A stretch of DNA of 64,000 bases from Pocillopora verrucosa. Lineage: Eukaryota > Cnidaria > Anthozoa > Scleractinia > Pocilloporidae. The first letter of the stretch is position 1; the number at the start of each line of letters is the position of its first letter. Of this stretch, positions 1 through 10,659 are shown one piece after another. The stretch covers positions 17,573,587 to 17,637,586 of the forward strand of contig NC_089323.1 in the NCBI RefSeq assembly GCF_036669915.1, in the 5' to 3' direction. A model generated the notes under the pieces. That model was not told the DNA's origin, did not search any database, and saw only the letters and a program-made list of their open reading frames with translations. Both the position numbers and the translations under genes were made by a program.

Positions 1-60
1 GAACGGGATGTTCTGATGTTGAATGAAAGGGTATGGTGCATTTGTGCTTAGTTTGCTCTC

Positions 61-294
61 TTAAACCGTTTCACTCCAAAGATCTGATTGTTAATTCTCC
101 CCTCTAGCTGCTACACATTTCCCTCTAGCTACGACACATTTCCTTGTACATTATTTTCAAGAATTTAGTGTTAGATCAAGATTGCAACCTCTACCTGATA
201 AGTTTGAGTATTCTCATTACCTGATTGTTGGATAATGTAAGGATATTATAGGAGGAAGTTACATTTTAATCACTCCTGGGAGTTAAAGGGTTAA
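61..294. mobile_element. TTAA-flanked MITE, subfamily B
   Basis: Begins TTAAACCGTTTCACTCC and ends GGGAGTTAAAGGGTTAA, imperfect terminal inverted repeats flanked by TTAA. Internal sequence (AAGATCTGATTGTTAATTCT, TAGATCAAGAT) matches copies at 426-637 (opposite orientation) and 19977-20178. It lies in the Hook intron upstream of the first visible exon. No coding capacity. Confidence 0.8.
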
Positions 295-425
295 GTGTTC
301 AAGAGAGTTCACTTCTCTTCCTCTCCGAGTGTTTGTACATGTATGGTGATTATAATGTTAGAAGAAAATTTTGTGGATTTTGTATAGGGACAAAATTATT
401 TTGCTTTGGATATCCTTACAGTCCA

Positions 426-637
426 TTAACCCTTTAACTCTCAGAAGTGATTCACATAAAACTTCTCACTACAATATCCATACATTCTTCAGCAAACAGG
501 TGATCAGAATATTCAAACTTATCAGGTAGAAGCTGTTATCTTGATCTAGCACCAAGTTCTCATAACTAATTTACAAGCAAATGTGTAGTAGCTACAGGAG
601 AGAATTAACAATCGGTTCTTGGGAGTTAAAGGGTTAA
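426..637. mobile_element. TTAA-flanked MITE, subfamily B (inverted relative to 61-294)
   Basis: Starts TTAACCCTTTAACTCTCAG and ends CTTGGGAGTTAAAGGGTTAA. Together with the copy at 61-294 it makes an inverted pair in the same Hook intron. The remaining 638-982 of this intron shows nothing beyond AT-rich sequence. Confidence 0.82.
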
Positions 638-982
638 AGCAGTAGATAGAATTCAAGTCATGTTTATTGCATCTTAATTTTCCTAGCAGATCATTGTACT
701 AGAATTTACACAATTTACAAAAAAAACAGAGGTCTGACATGTATATGCACAGTGCAATGTGACAGATGAGCATCTCTAAGCTCAACTTATGTCTTTACCA
801 CTAGCAAGTCTTAGACTCCAAGCTTGTTTGGTAATGTTTTTTCTGTGTATTACAACACAAGTTGTGCTTTTAAGGTTAACTAATGTGTAATGACACTGTA
901 ACTTGTAAATTTGTTTTGTGCTTGTAAACAGTTGTCTAAGACAGTTGTTACTTGTGTTTATAAGTTTAAATTCTCTTCACAG

Positions 983-3900
983 AATGAGCAATTGCAGAGC
1001 TTAGCTGAAGAATCTCAGATGCTGAAAGATGAAATGGATGTCTTACGGCATTCCCAGGAGAAAGTGGTTTGTAAATTTTTATAACACTATGATTAATTTG
1101 TCAATTTAATTATTTTTTTTAATGTCTTAAAATTTTTTCTGGTAAACTGAGTTCTTTTTTTATTTTTTTTTTGGCAGATTAAGTATGAGTCAACAATAGA
1201 ACTTTACAAGAAGAAACTAGGTAAGTGCAATTCTTTTACAAGGTATGCTGAGTATTAAAACTCTTTTTGTTGAAGGGGAGACTCTTGTGTCAGGACTGAT
1301 CACAGAACTGCAGAATTAACAAATAATTTAGCAATTTTAAATATTTCTTTTGGCTTTGTAAAAATTGCTAACTAGTTTAACAGTTTATCACTATCGTTGC
1401 ACTTTCTAATATGATTTTTACAATAATTTGCTTTTATCATAAAGATTGATTTTGTGTTCTAAATGATATGTTTGTCATTGCAGAGGAGTTGTCAGACATG
1501 AGGAAACAGATGAAGGCTTTAGAGGAAAAAAATGTAACATATATGAAAGAAACCATGAACTTACAAGAGGTGAACACATTTATATAATATTACTATTAAT
1601 TATGGGTAAATTTAAGGAAAAGATGCTGCTGCTGCTGCATCACTAGAGAATATTTTAAAAGATAAATTGGTTTTATCAACTGAGTTGATGACATTGGCCA
1701 CTGTAAAGAGTTTCTAAAGTTGGTGTTTCAAGTGTAAGCCATTCACTGTTTGTTCTATTACATTGAATTTTGTAGTCTAGTGTATTGTACTCTTAACTTC
1801 ATTTAGCAGCATTTAAGATATGCTTAAACATTTTGATACAGAGTTTACACCATTGCAGTGTGGGTCTTTTGAGATTCTGATTTTGCTAAAGATATGTTAT
1901 TAAGTTTACATCATTTGTGACAGTGGTCAATTATAGCTTTTTAAATGTAGTTAAGAGAGTCTGTTAATTACAATTTGTGTTGCAGGATCTTAGAAAAGCC
2001 AATGCATTAAAATCTCAAGTTGACACATACAAGAAACAGGTTTGTAAGCAGTCTGGGATCTGTAATACTTGTCAATTAAACTTGTTTTCCATTTCAGAAG
2101 GAAAATAAATCCCAGAACAGTATTGTATGTTGTTGTGGAGTACCTTTAACCCAATTATTTACTCTATCTTTCTGTTTATTTTTCCTCTCAATATTCTCTC
2201 TTGTGTAGATTTTCTGTAAATTAAAGCTGTACAAATAGAATTTATTTTTTTCCGTTTCTATTTTAGGTACATCAGTTGCAAGTGCAGGTGTCAGAGTTGC
2301 AAAGGAGAGCAGACAAGGTGTGTGGAAGAAATAAACAAGAGTACTTTACTGTAACAATCAGTCATTTTTTCAAGGAGTGTTGCTCTAATTGTGAAGTTTG
2401 TTTAATAGTTGATTTATCTGAATGCTCTTTGATATACAGGCAGAGTTTGAGGCAAAAAAGGCAAAAGAGAAGGTTACAAACCTTGATGGAGAAAATGAAG
2501 TAGGTGTACGCTTTTTTAAAGAAATTTTAAAAATGATAAATTTAATGTACAGTCAGTAACAGTTTAACTCCCCTGAATAACCAAGACAGAATTTCTCCTT
2601 AAAATATTGATACAATGTCAAGTGGGCAAGTGATGAGAGTAATAGAAAATAGGGGATTATTTGTTGATCCAATACCAAATTATTCAAACTGCATACAGTG
2701 TATGTAACATCATAAGAATTTTGTGGTAGATAGTTAGGAAAGTTACTTATGAGATCTTGGGAGCAGAAGGATTAAATGAACATTATTTCTTGCTGATAGT
2801 CACAATTATCAAGCTTGCATTACAGTGTTTCTGATTCATTTAAGGGGTGTATCTTAGAGATGATGATTTTACTTCCATTTCACAGCGTCTAAGACAGGAG
2901 AGAATGAAATTGAAAGAAGAAAACGAGGAGCTTCAACTTGCTCAAGTAGCAGGTACATTGTCATTATACTTTTTTATAATAAACTGAGTGGGTTGCTGAT
3001 CTTCTTACCACATTTGATGTCTTCTGTGATCTACATGTGTTTAACCCTTAAACTCCCATGAGTGACCAAGACAGAATTTCTCCTTGCAATTTCAATACAA
3101 TATCAAGCAGGCAAGTGATGAGATGAAAAATATTAATAAGGGGACAATAAATCGATCCAATACCAAATTCTCCAAACTTTTACTATCTTTCCTTTTTTTA
3201 GGTTCTCCAATGCGTCATGTATCTGCTGGGACCCCTTCAAGTGATGATTTTGATCTGGATGGATCCATGTCCCCAGAAGTGAAGTATGTAATAAGTCATG
3301 AGAGCTTTCATCAAGCTTTGTTTAACTGTTTCTACTAAGAGGAATCTGGACACTTTTTATTTGTTATTGGTTTTATCACAAACATGAGACAAAGAAAATA
3401 TCCTAGTTCCTATTAAGGAATCAAACCCTAGACCTTTAAAATTTGGGCTTCTTAGCTCTACCACTGAGCTGAAAGAACCTGGTGATGAGCTAAATAAAGA
3501 CAACAAAGTAATGCATGCACTAGGAGGTCAATTCTGGCAGGCTGGGCATCACCTTCTTGTGCAAAATTTTTGAAGAAAAACGTAAGAAACAACTGCTGTC
3601 TTGCAAAGTAAGTGATAAAAAATTGAAATGAAAATTTGTGAAAGGAAACAAATGTAAGGAAAAGGAAAACTTCAGATTTTTCAAATGCAAAGCTTATTTA
3701 ATTACAGGGATCCTGTTGATTTTCCATTCTGTTTTAAGCTTTACCAGGAAAGTTATACACTTTTAAAACACAGTCACTTACTTGCTTGTGTGGTCGTTTG
3801 CATCTTTTGTGAGACAAATTTTTTGAAAGCATCCTGTTTGCAAATATAGTATGAAATTTGGTAAATTTTCAATGTGCTTGTGGATTAAAGTAAGCCGTGG

Positions 3901-6900
3901 TAACTGTTATGATACCTTGGTCTACAACAGGGAACGTGTTCTTCGTCTGGAACATGAAAATAAGAAGCTTAAAGAGCAGATGCAGGGCGAGCAAGAGGAA
4001 CAGGTATCGTTTGGTGGATAGTATGTTTCTTTGTAGTTTTTGTAGCATTTGAGCTTTTGCTGAGTTGTATTATGCTTCTTACCATCAGAACCAGCTTCTT
4101 CAAAGTCTCCTCAATGATGCTAATGAAAGGAAAGATCACCTAGAGAAGGAGAACAGGTGAGACAGGTGCTTTAAGAAATGATGATGAACTTAAGATAATA
4201 ACAGTTTAACCTTTCACTCCCACAAGTGACCAAGACAGAATTTCTCCTTACAATATCAATACGATATCAAGCAGGCAGGTGATGAGAATAGAGAAGAATA
4301 TCAATCATGGGATTATTAGTTGATCCAATACCAAATTCACTGAACTAACATCATAAGAATTGTATGGCAGATAGTAAGGAGAATTACCAATTAGATCTTG
4401 GGAGTGAAAGGGTTAAAGGAAGGAGGGGGGTTGGAGGTGTGGCAAGTTTGTAACGTTGACTCACCCTACAAGACATGTGCACTACAGGCTTGATGTGGCA
4501 CACAGATAGGGCTATGAGAATCACAATTTGTCTTAAGCAATTAAAAAAAAACTTCTCTTGCAGAGAATTGAATCAGAAGCTTATGGAGGTAGAAAGTGAA
4601 CTCGATGACATGAAGAATCAGAAGAATGCAGGGGAGATGGAAAAAGATAGTGAACTTGGCAAGAAATACACAGATCATCTGTAAGTACACTTTACACTCG
4701 AACATTCAGATGTATATTCTCCATACTGTTCTCTTTACATTCCTTGAGAAGCTGACAGGGAGAATTTGTTTTGCAATAAAGAGCTTCTTTAGTTTGTTAA
4801 TTTCCTGTATTCTTGAGACCTCAATGTGTGATTCAGGGTGATATTTTCAGGATAAATTGGCTGTTAGTCACTTTCAGGGTTAAATGCAACAAGATAGAAC
4901 ATTTTTTACTGTCAAGAGTTGTAATAGCAAGGGATTACAGAGAGGAGTGAAAGGGGTCAGCCCTTTACATCCTAGCATCAGTTTGCATATTCTTCATTCT
5001 GTTCTTTATACATTTCTTATGGCACTGACAAGGAGAATTTGATTAACATCGAAGGCTTCTTTAGCTGGTGATCATTTCTTTTATTCTCATAACCTTTAAT
5101 ATTTGATTCAGGGATGTAAGGAGAAATTAGATGGTAGTCAGTTCTAGAGATTTAATTGTTTATTTAGTTTGTGAGATTCATCTCTGCTGATTTGGAGACG
5201 TGCTACATCTGTAGGTATTGAATTTGAAACCGTAACTTTACGTTTTGCATCTTGCAGTGACAAACTCAAAGTTGCAAATGACGAACTGCAGAAAAAGAAA
5301 GCATACATTGACAGTTTGGAACCAAAAGTGTCTAGTAGTGGTAAGAGGGTAAACTTTTATTCGTTAAAATTTAGTACTAGCTCATTCTTCGGTACCTTTT
5401 TTTGGTGTGTCAAGTTTGTTTTGTTTTTGGTGTCCGTGTTTGACTGTAAAAGTTTGTACTGAAATATCTTTTATTTCTGTGAGATCATTGAAATGAAAGT
5501 TACAAACACTTTGATGGGATTCTCTTTGTTGTTCTGTTCAAGCTAGTGCGAACTTAAAGTCTGTGGATGAGACCCTAGTCAATAACAGTTTTTACAAAGC
5601 AAAACAGCACTTGCATGTATTGTCGGTTGTGTCTCAATTAAAAGGTTTCAAGGGTTTTTATCTCTACCCAGTCAGTTAATCTCAATGATAAGAAAAGGGG
5701 AAGGTGCTGAAAGAGGTGCACTTGGTAATGTTTACTTTTTGTGTAATGTTTCAGCGGAGAAAGTGAATGAATTGCAGGAACTTTTGAATAAGAAAGATCA
5801 AGAAATGAAAGTAATGGAGGATCGATACAAGAAATACTTGGAGAAAGCCAAGAGTGTAAGTTGTCTATGATTCATTGGTGGTTGAATAATCAAGGAAATG
5901 GAAGGGATATTTTGCTGCAAAGTATACAATACCACACACACAAAGTATACAACACTATTATAAATTCACAAAACTATGTTTTTTGAATGTATAATTGTAA
6001 TTTAACTGAGTGGAGAGCAGTTTGATCTGAAATCATACGAGTGATTGTTGCTTGTTGTACTCATTGATTTCTCGTTGGCCCCTCCCTATTTGTGGGTAGC
6101 CTCTGAGGTCACTTTGGTTTCAGTTTGAAGAATCTCCAACGAAAACCTCTCTATTTCATTCGAGTAGGTTCAATAGTTCAGAGATTGACGAGCTTCAGAA
6201 ATGCCCTGTTTTCAATTGGATCTTTTTTTCTCTTTTCAGGTGATAAAAACTCTCGATCCAAAGCACAGTTCAGGTGCTCAACCTGAGGTAATTGTTTCAT
6301 TTCCCGTTTTGATTGTCCTTCATGCTGAAAGTATGGTGATCATATTGCACTAAATGTTATGTTTAATGTGCATCAAGTCTTCAGTACATGTATATGAACT
6401 CTCGTGGAAAGAATTTCTAACGCAAAGGAGTTTACGCTGGCTCTCTTTAAAGTACCTTTCAATGCAACAGATTTTCAAATTCACCTTATGCATTCTCCTA
6501 GATTCAATTGCTAAAAAATCAAGTTCAAGAAAAGGACAAAATTATAGAGCATTTGGAGGTAAAGCGACGTTGTTATTTTATGTTTAACATATTTTACATA
6601 TCGTATACTCTCTATCTCCGCACAGACATCACTCTCTTGCTGAACACTCGGTTCAGGATTTCGTTTGCCACTTTCACTCCATGGAAGTAACCAGAAAGAA
6701 GTGTGACGAGAAGAAGAAAAAAGTCAACTTTGGAATATTGGTTGATTTAACAACAAATTCTCTGTGTTGAAATTACAAGAAATATATGACAGACAGTGGG
6801 GAGATAATATCACCACAAACTGACAGAACGGGATGTTTTTGGTCGAGACTTGCTATCTTTGCAGAAGGAGGCCACTAGATTCATTGTCTTTCAACTTTGT

Positions 6901-8613
6901 TTCTTTCAGCGAGATCACGAGAAGATGAAAATCACGAGAGAAAGAGAAGAGAAACTTATAGTCAGCGCTTGGTATGAAATGGTAAGCACAATCTGTTACT
7001 CTACCAATAGTGAAAGTCTTTACTCGAGCCAAGTGACCCATCCGACCGGACCTGATCCCGGTTTCCATAGTACGAAGCGACTAGGAGCACCACAAACACC
7101 CCCTGCCCCGCCCCCCTGGATAGGATGCCAGTCCATTGCAAGGTTACCTCAGCATTTTATCAGGCTTTCCTGAGATTTCGCTAGTACCTATGTAAACTCA
7201 TAGGCGGGGAGAGGCACTGTGGTAGTTAGCCCTTTAACTCCCAAGAGTGACCAAGACAGAATTTCTCCTTACAGTATCAATACAATCTCAACCAGATAAG
7301 CGATGAGACTAAAGAAAAATATCAATTATAATTGATCCAATACTAAATTCTCTGAACTAACATTAAAAGAATTGTATGGTAGATAGTAAGGAGAATGTAA
7401 AATTTTATCTGGAAGTTAAAGGGTTAAGTGTTTTGCTGAATCGATAGCGAGTGCCAAGAGATTGAGAATACAGCTTAATGGATTTTCTTTGCCTAAGAAG
7501 ACAACTAAGGGCACTTATTTGGCGCAAATACCTCGTACCTCTGAAAGCTTACCTTGTGTAAAGTATTTTCGGGAAATTAAAGAAAACTTAAGACCGAACC
7601 GCATAAGGCTACCAATCACTGGGAAATTACGCCCAGCCTTGTCGCAGCGATAATTTTCCCAGTGTAACTTGAAGAACTCTCGAGAAAATATTTGTCTTAG
7701 CGACAGAGGTTTGTCGTTGTGACCAGTTGCACAGAAATTCGAGTTGGTCTGAATCCGTGCGACTGACTTCAGTGACAAAACCCTGTCGCAAACGCAACGA
7801 TTTCGCCAAAAAAGTTCTCCTTGTCGCCCAAGGCGAACTGTCATTGGGACTTTTTATAGAACGGTACGCACAGAGCTGTTTGTTACTGACACTTATCGCT
7901 GCCTCTTGTCTCAAAATGTTTCCTTTCCTCAGGGCATGCAACTCCATAGAAAAGCTGCGGAGGAAAGGTTGTCAGGGAACGCAGGGGGAATGTCTTTCTT
8001 AGCTCGACAAAGACAAGCTTCTAGTCGCCGCTCAACGCCAAATAGAACGCAACAGACCAACGCTGTCTCATCTAGGTAAGAATATGGGATAGAAAATGTT
8101 GTTGTTTATCACTCTATGGCGTTATGGTCTATGGTCTAGCCAAGGTTGGTTGGTTGGTCTGTTGAGGAGAAAGGATGGTTGCCCTGTTTCGAGAGACGAT
8201 CGTGTATTTGTTAGGTATAACGAAACTTTTGGATCAATGTCAGCATCTGAGCAACTGCGCACCTACCTACCCCTCCCTAACCTAATATTAACCCCCACTT
8301 GTTATCAGTTGACTGTTGTTGGGTTAAGGGAGGGGTAGGTGCGCAGTTGCCCAGATCTGTGTCTGTTTATCAATTACTACTATTTAAACACCATGTTTTT
8401 GTAATTCTTGGAGCAATTTGGGTTTAACTTATGTGATGTATACTTGTAAGTACAATGTACCAGTCTGTTCTATTAACTTGATCACCATCTTCACTATTTT
8501 AAAATTCCTACAGGTATTTTTCTTTATCATCGTGTTTGTGGTATATACAAACAAGGAAAAAAGAAACAATTCTTTGCTAACCCTTTTTGCTGTTGTATTG
8601 CAGGGATACGTAG
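983..8613 (+). CDS. HOOK: Hook family microtubule/dynein cargo adaptor, C-terminal part (5' end outside window)
   Basis: Eighteen exons join in phase to 432 residues plus a stop: 983-1066, 1178-1220, 1484-1569, 1986-2039, 2267-2317, 2440-2499, 2886-2952, 3202-3283, 3931-4003, 4089-4156, 4564-4680, 5258-5340, 5755-5855, 6240-6287, 6502-6558, 6910-6981, 7933-8075, 8604-8613. The translation follows animal HOOK1/HOOK3 from mid coiled coil to the C-terminus: LAEESQ..LKDEMDVLRHS, YKKKLEEL, LEEKN, RYKKYLEKAKSV followed by a TLDPK motif, then a VSAWYEM segment and the basic tail FLARQRQASSRRS. Nearly all of it is heptad-rich coiled coil; the last ~60 residues form the cargo/FHIP-binding tail. Known family role: links endosomal or other cargo to dynein-dynactin on microtubules. 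The first exon here has a phase-0 acceptor and no start, so the N-terminal calponin-like Hook domain must lie upstream. The first donor (GTTTGT at 1067) is weak but conserves the family alignment. Several introns carry MITEs. Family certain; exon ends inferred by eye. Confidence 0.93.
1661..1745 (+). repeat. Penelope-type terminal repeat fragment (degenerate)
   Basis: Contains GGTTTTATCAACTGAGTTGA followed by GGCCACTGTAAAGAGTTTCT, the same 80-nt block found at 15241-15330, 51021-51107 and, reversed, at 20690-20782, 51128-51199 and 62935-63030. At 20.7 kb this block directly follows a GIY-YIG coding remnant, which is why I assign it to Penelope-like element ends. Intronic in Hook. Confidence 0.5.
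2565..2776. mobile_element. TTAA-flanked MITE, subfamily A (diverged)
   Basis: Internal motifs GACCAAGACAGAATTTCTCC-like, TTGATCCAATACCAAATT and GAGATCTTGGGAG identify subfamily A. The ends are mutated (GTTTAACTCCCCTGAAT ... CAGAAGGATTAA). Located in the Hook intron between 2499 and 2886. Confidence 0.72.
3042..3180. mobile_element. Truncated subfamily A MITE abutting a Hook exon
   Basis: Starts TTAACCCTTAAACTCCCATG and carries the subfamily A body up to TTGATCC-like and CCAAATTCTCC, then stops. The homology ends about 20 nt before the acceptor of the exon at 3202. The missing half may have been replaced by the polypyrimidine tract or lost by deletion. Confidence 0.65.
3345..3482 (-). repeat. 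tRNA-derived SINE copy
   Basis: On the minus strand it reads GGTTCTTTCAGCTCAGTGGT AGAGC (A box), then a degenerate anticodon arm, then GGGTTTGATTCC (B box), then a tail containing TTTTCTTTGTCTCATG. The same order (A box, B box, TTTTTCTTTGTTCTGTG tail) occurs on the plus strand at 33015-33130. The arms are too mutated for a working tRNA. It lies in the Hook intron 3284-3930. Confidence 0.62.
4206..4416. mobile_element. TTAA-flanked MITE, subfamily A (well preserved)
   Basis: TTAACCTTTCACTCCCACAA at one end, CTTGGGAGTGAAAGGGTTAA at the other, about 211 nt. Near-identical to the copy that interrupts the P450 pseudogene at 56118-56329 (reverse orientation). Intronic in Hook. Confidence 0.88.
4690..5152. 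mobile_element. Two adjacent subfamily C MITE remnants
   Basis: Two related stretches, 4690-4886 and 4962-5152, each carry the ordered motifs CATATTCT/ATGTATATTCTCCATACTG, GACAAGGAGAATTTG-like, AGCTTCTTTAG, and AGGAGAAATTAG or GGATAAATTGG. The same order is seen at 10449-10659 and 26470-26681. The ends are eroded. They fill most of the Hook intron 4681-5257. Confidence 0.65.
7085..7216 (+). repeat. Dispersed SINE-like repeat fragment
   Basis: Contains CCCCCCTGGATAGGATGCCA, TCCATTGCAAGGTTACCTC, AGCATTTTATCAGG and GGAGAGGCACTGTG. A second, more eroded copy with the same blocks is at 12310-12425. No reading frame is preserved. It lies in the Hook intron 6982-7932. Confidence 0.5.
7226..7427. 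mobile_element. TTAA-type MITE, subfamily A
   Basis: Runs from TTAGCCCTTTAACTCCCAAG to GGAAGTTAAAGGGTTAA with the subfamily A body (CCAAGACAGAATTTCTCC, TTGATCCAATACTAAATTCT). Directly follows the SINE-like fragment in the same Hook intron. The rest of that intron, 7428-7932, contains no recognisable repeat or exon. Confidence 0.82.
8245..8356. repeat. Foldback (hairpin) repeat in the last Hook intron
   Basis: ATCTGAGCAACTGCGCACCT at the left pairs with AGGTGCGCAGTTGCCCAGAT at the right. The inner arms are CCCCTCCCT and AGGGAGGGG, around a ~45 nt loop. It is a compact MITE-like hairpin with no coding capacity. Confidence 0.75.
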
Positions 8614-10448
8614 CATCTGCCTGATAAATGGAATTCATCGCCGTTCCTTTCCCCCTTTATAATATTTAACAATGAGGAACTAGCGTTCAATTATGAAGCA
8701 CACCGTTAAGGTTCGTTATCTTAAGAACTGCGGCCAAGAGCAGATCGAAAAGTCTGGCAAACGCATGTTTTGCCCGATCAGTGGCAGTGAAACCTTTAAT
8801 TGCTAATAAGTTATTGTCTCTGTTTTCCTTAAATCTCCTCTGATTAACGCTATTTTGGAAACGAGGGGTACAAAGCGTAGACAAAATTTTTAACCCTTTA
8901 TTTAGATAAATTTATTACTTTGATTTGCTTTTGTGTGCTTTTGTTAAACTTGAGATAAATATTTCCTTCGGGGTAAAGAATTAGAGGTGATGGTGAAAAA
9001 TCGAATGGTGTATTTACTCTAACCTTCGTTTATGACAAATCAGTTATGGGAAGAGTTTGTTTTGAGAGGAACAAATATGTAGCAGTGGAAAATAATGGCA
9101 GCTATACGATATTTAGTACACGGCATTGTATTATAGTCAGTGTTGTATGTTGTTTTTTTTTTCACGACAAGAAAGTTTTATCAGCTTATTCCTTTAAAAT
9201 TCAAAAAATCGAATTGGGATTTATGTGTGGAAAGGACTTTCGCGTGGCGCTGACTCAGCGCCGCGTTAAAAAAAGACTTCTGTAGCTGGAATTTGGTAAT
9301 TTAATTTGATTGGTGTTTTTAGGAATGTAATCAAACTTGACTTTGAATAAGAATAACAAGTCAAAACCCATCGGTGTTAGAACTTAAAAAAGTTCTAGCA
9401 GATAGTATTGGTAGATCCAATTTGAAAAACATGCGAAGAAGTTTTGTGACATAATTTGTAAAGTCGATAATTATCACAATATAAATTATTATGCGTTCTT
9501 TCCCTTGAACCGTCGTTTTCGTTCCCTAACACAGGGAAAAACAAGATTAAACCGATCTATAAAAATATTACGCTGTACATGAAAATGTTCCTTGCAACTC
9601 GATTTGAATTAATTGACAGGAGTGCACTTGGATGTCTCCCGTTTTTTTTGTTTTTTTTTTTTTTAATGTTTTCAGAATCTATTGATCTTTCACATAAGGA
9701 TAATGATTTGTATTAGCCAACTTTCATTAAACCATAAACGTGGACGTCACGTCGACAGATTTTTTTTTCTAAATCAGTGGTCTGGTAAATGACACTTTCC
9801 TTTTCGAAGTTTAAACACAACAGAATATACAATTGAAACCAGTCTTTATCCTATTGTCTTCAGTGAATCAAAGGGTGAAGCATTTTCCGTTTTTTTTTTT
9901 TTTTTTTTTGTAAAAAAAGTAAAAAGTAAAAGTTAGGTAAATTTTTGGTCGCGAGATGGGAATACTTCTGTTAAATCGACCGGAAGATTTATGTTATTCA
10001 TCAAGAGAGGGGCTTTTCTTTGGGAAATGTTTGGTGGAAGTGAGTTTGGAGAGGTAAAACATACCAAATCGTTTCCACTTAAACCGGAATATTTTGTTGT
10101 ATTTATTTGTAGTAATAATCGGGGTGAGCCTCTCTTTGTTTTTCAGCAGCTATGTGTCTTATTTTGTCAAAGAAAGGAAGTGTCTTAAAAAGGTATTAAC
10201 GAATGTACGAAGCATTCAATTCCTTGTTTAATGAGTGTAACTAGGAAGTCTTCGAATGTGTCTAAACTGGTTCTATACTAACAAGGCGTAGAAAGATTGT
10301 ACGACATTATTTTTGTAAATGAGTCAAATATCCCCATAATAATAAAGAAATGAAAATTTAATACCCACCATATTATTTCTTTTTATTTTGGTGGTTCTCA
10401 GCCGACGCATCTGTGTGACGTGTTCAGTTCTGTCCTTACTTTAATACG
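8614..10448 (+). other. Hook 3' flank, possible long 3' UTR
   Basis: There are no exons here with both good splice sites and family similarity. Poly-T runs occur at about 9640-9663 and 9890-9910. An AATAAA hexamer at 10341-10346 is the first clear polyadenylation signal downstream of the Hook stop and could end a 1.7 kb 3' UTR; this is inference. Confidence 0.35.
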
Positions 10449-10659
10449 TTAACTATTTGATCCTTAAGAGTGACTTGCACCTATTTTCTCCTTACAATAT
10501 CCCCCCTGATTCAAACATAAAGGTCCTGAGAGTAAAGGAATGATCAGCAGCGAAAACATTTCTTGATTGTTAAACAACTTCTCCTTGTCGGCATCATAGG
10601 AAATGTTTAGAGAACAGTGTAGAGAATATACATACTGATGTTAGGATGTAAAGGGTTAA
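10449..10659. mobile_element. TTAA-flanked MITE, subfamily C
   Basis: TTAACTATTTGATCCTTAAG ... TTAGGATGTAAAGGGTTAA, with internal AAGGTCCTGAGAGTAAAGGA, TTCTTGATTGTTAAACAA and AACAGTGTAGAGAATATACAT. The same subfamily occurs at 21698-21910, 28401-28520 and 33629-33840. Confidence 0.78.

Noticed and set aside
2276..2503. 75-codon frame spanning two Hook exons and the intron between them
   Set aside because: The two exons (2267-2317 and 2440-2499) are in frame with Hook only as separate exons; reading through the intron is chance.
7515..7947. Overlapping minus-strand frames of 106-109 codons in a Hook intron
   Set aside because: Opposite to the Hook transcript, mutually overlapping, with no family similarity.
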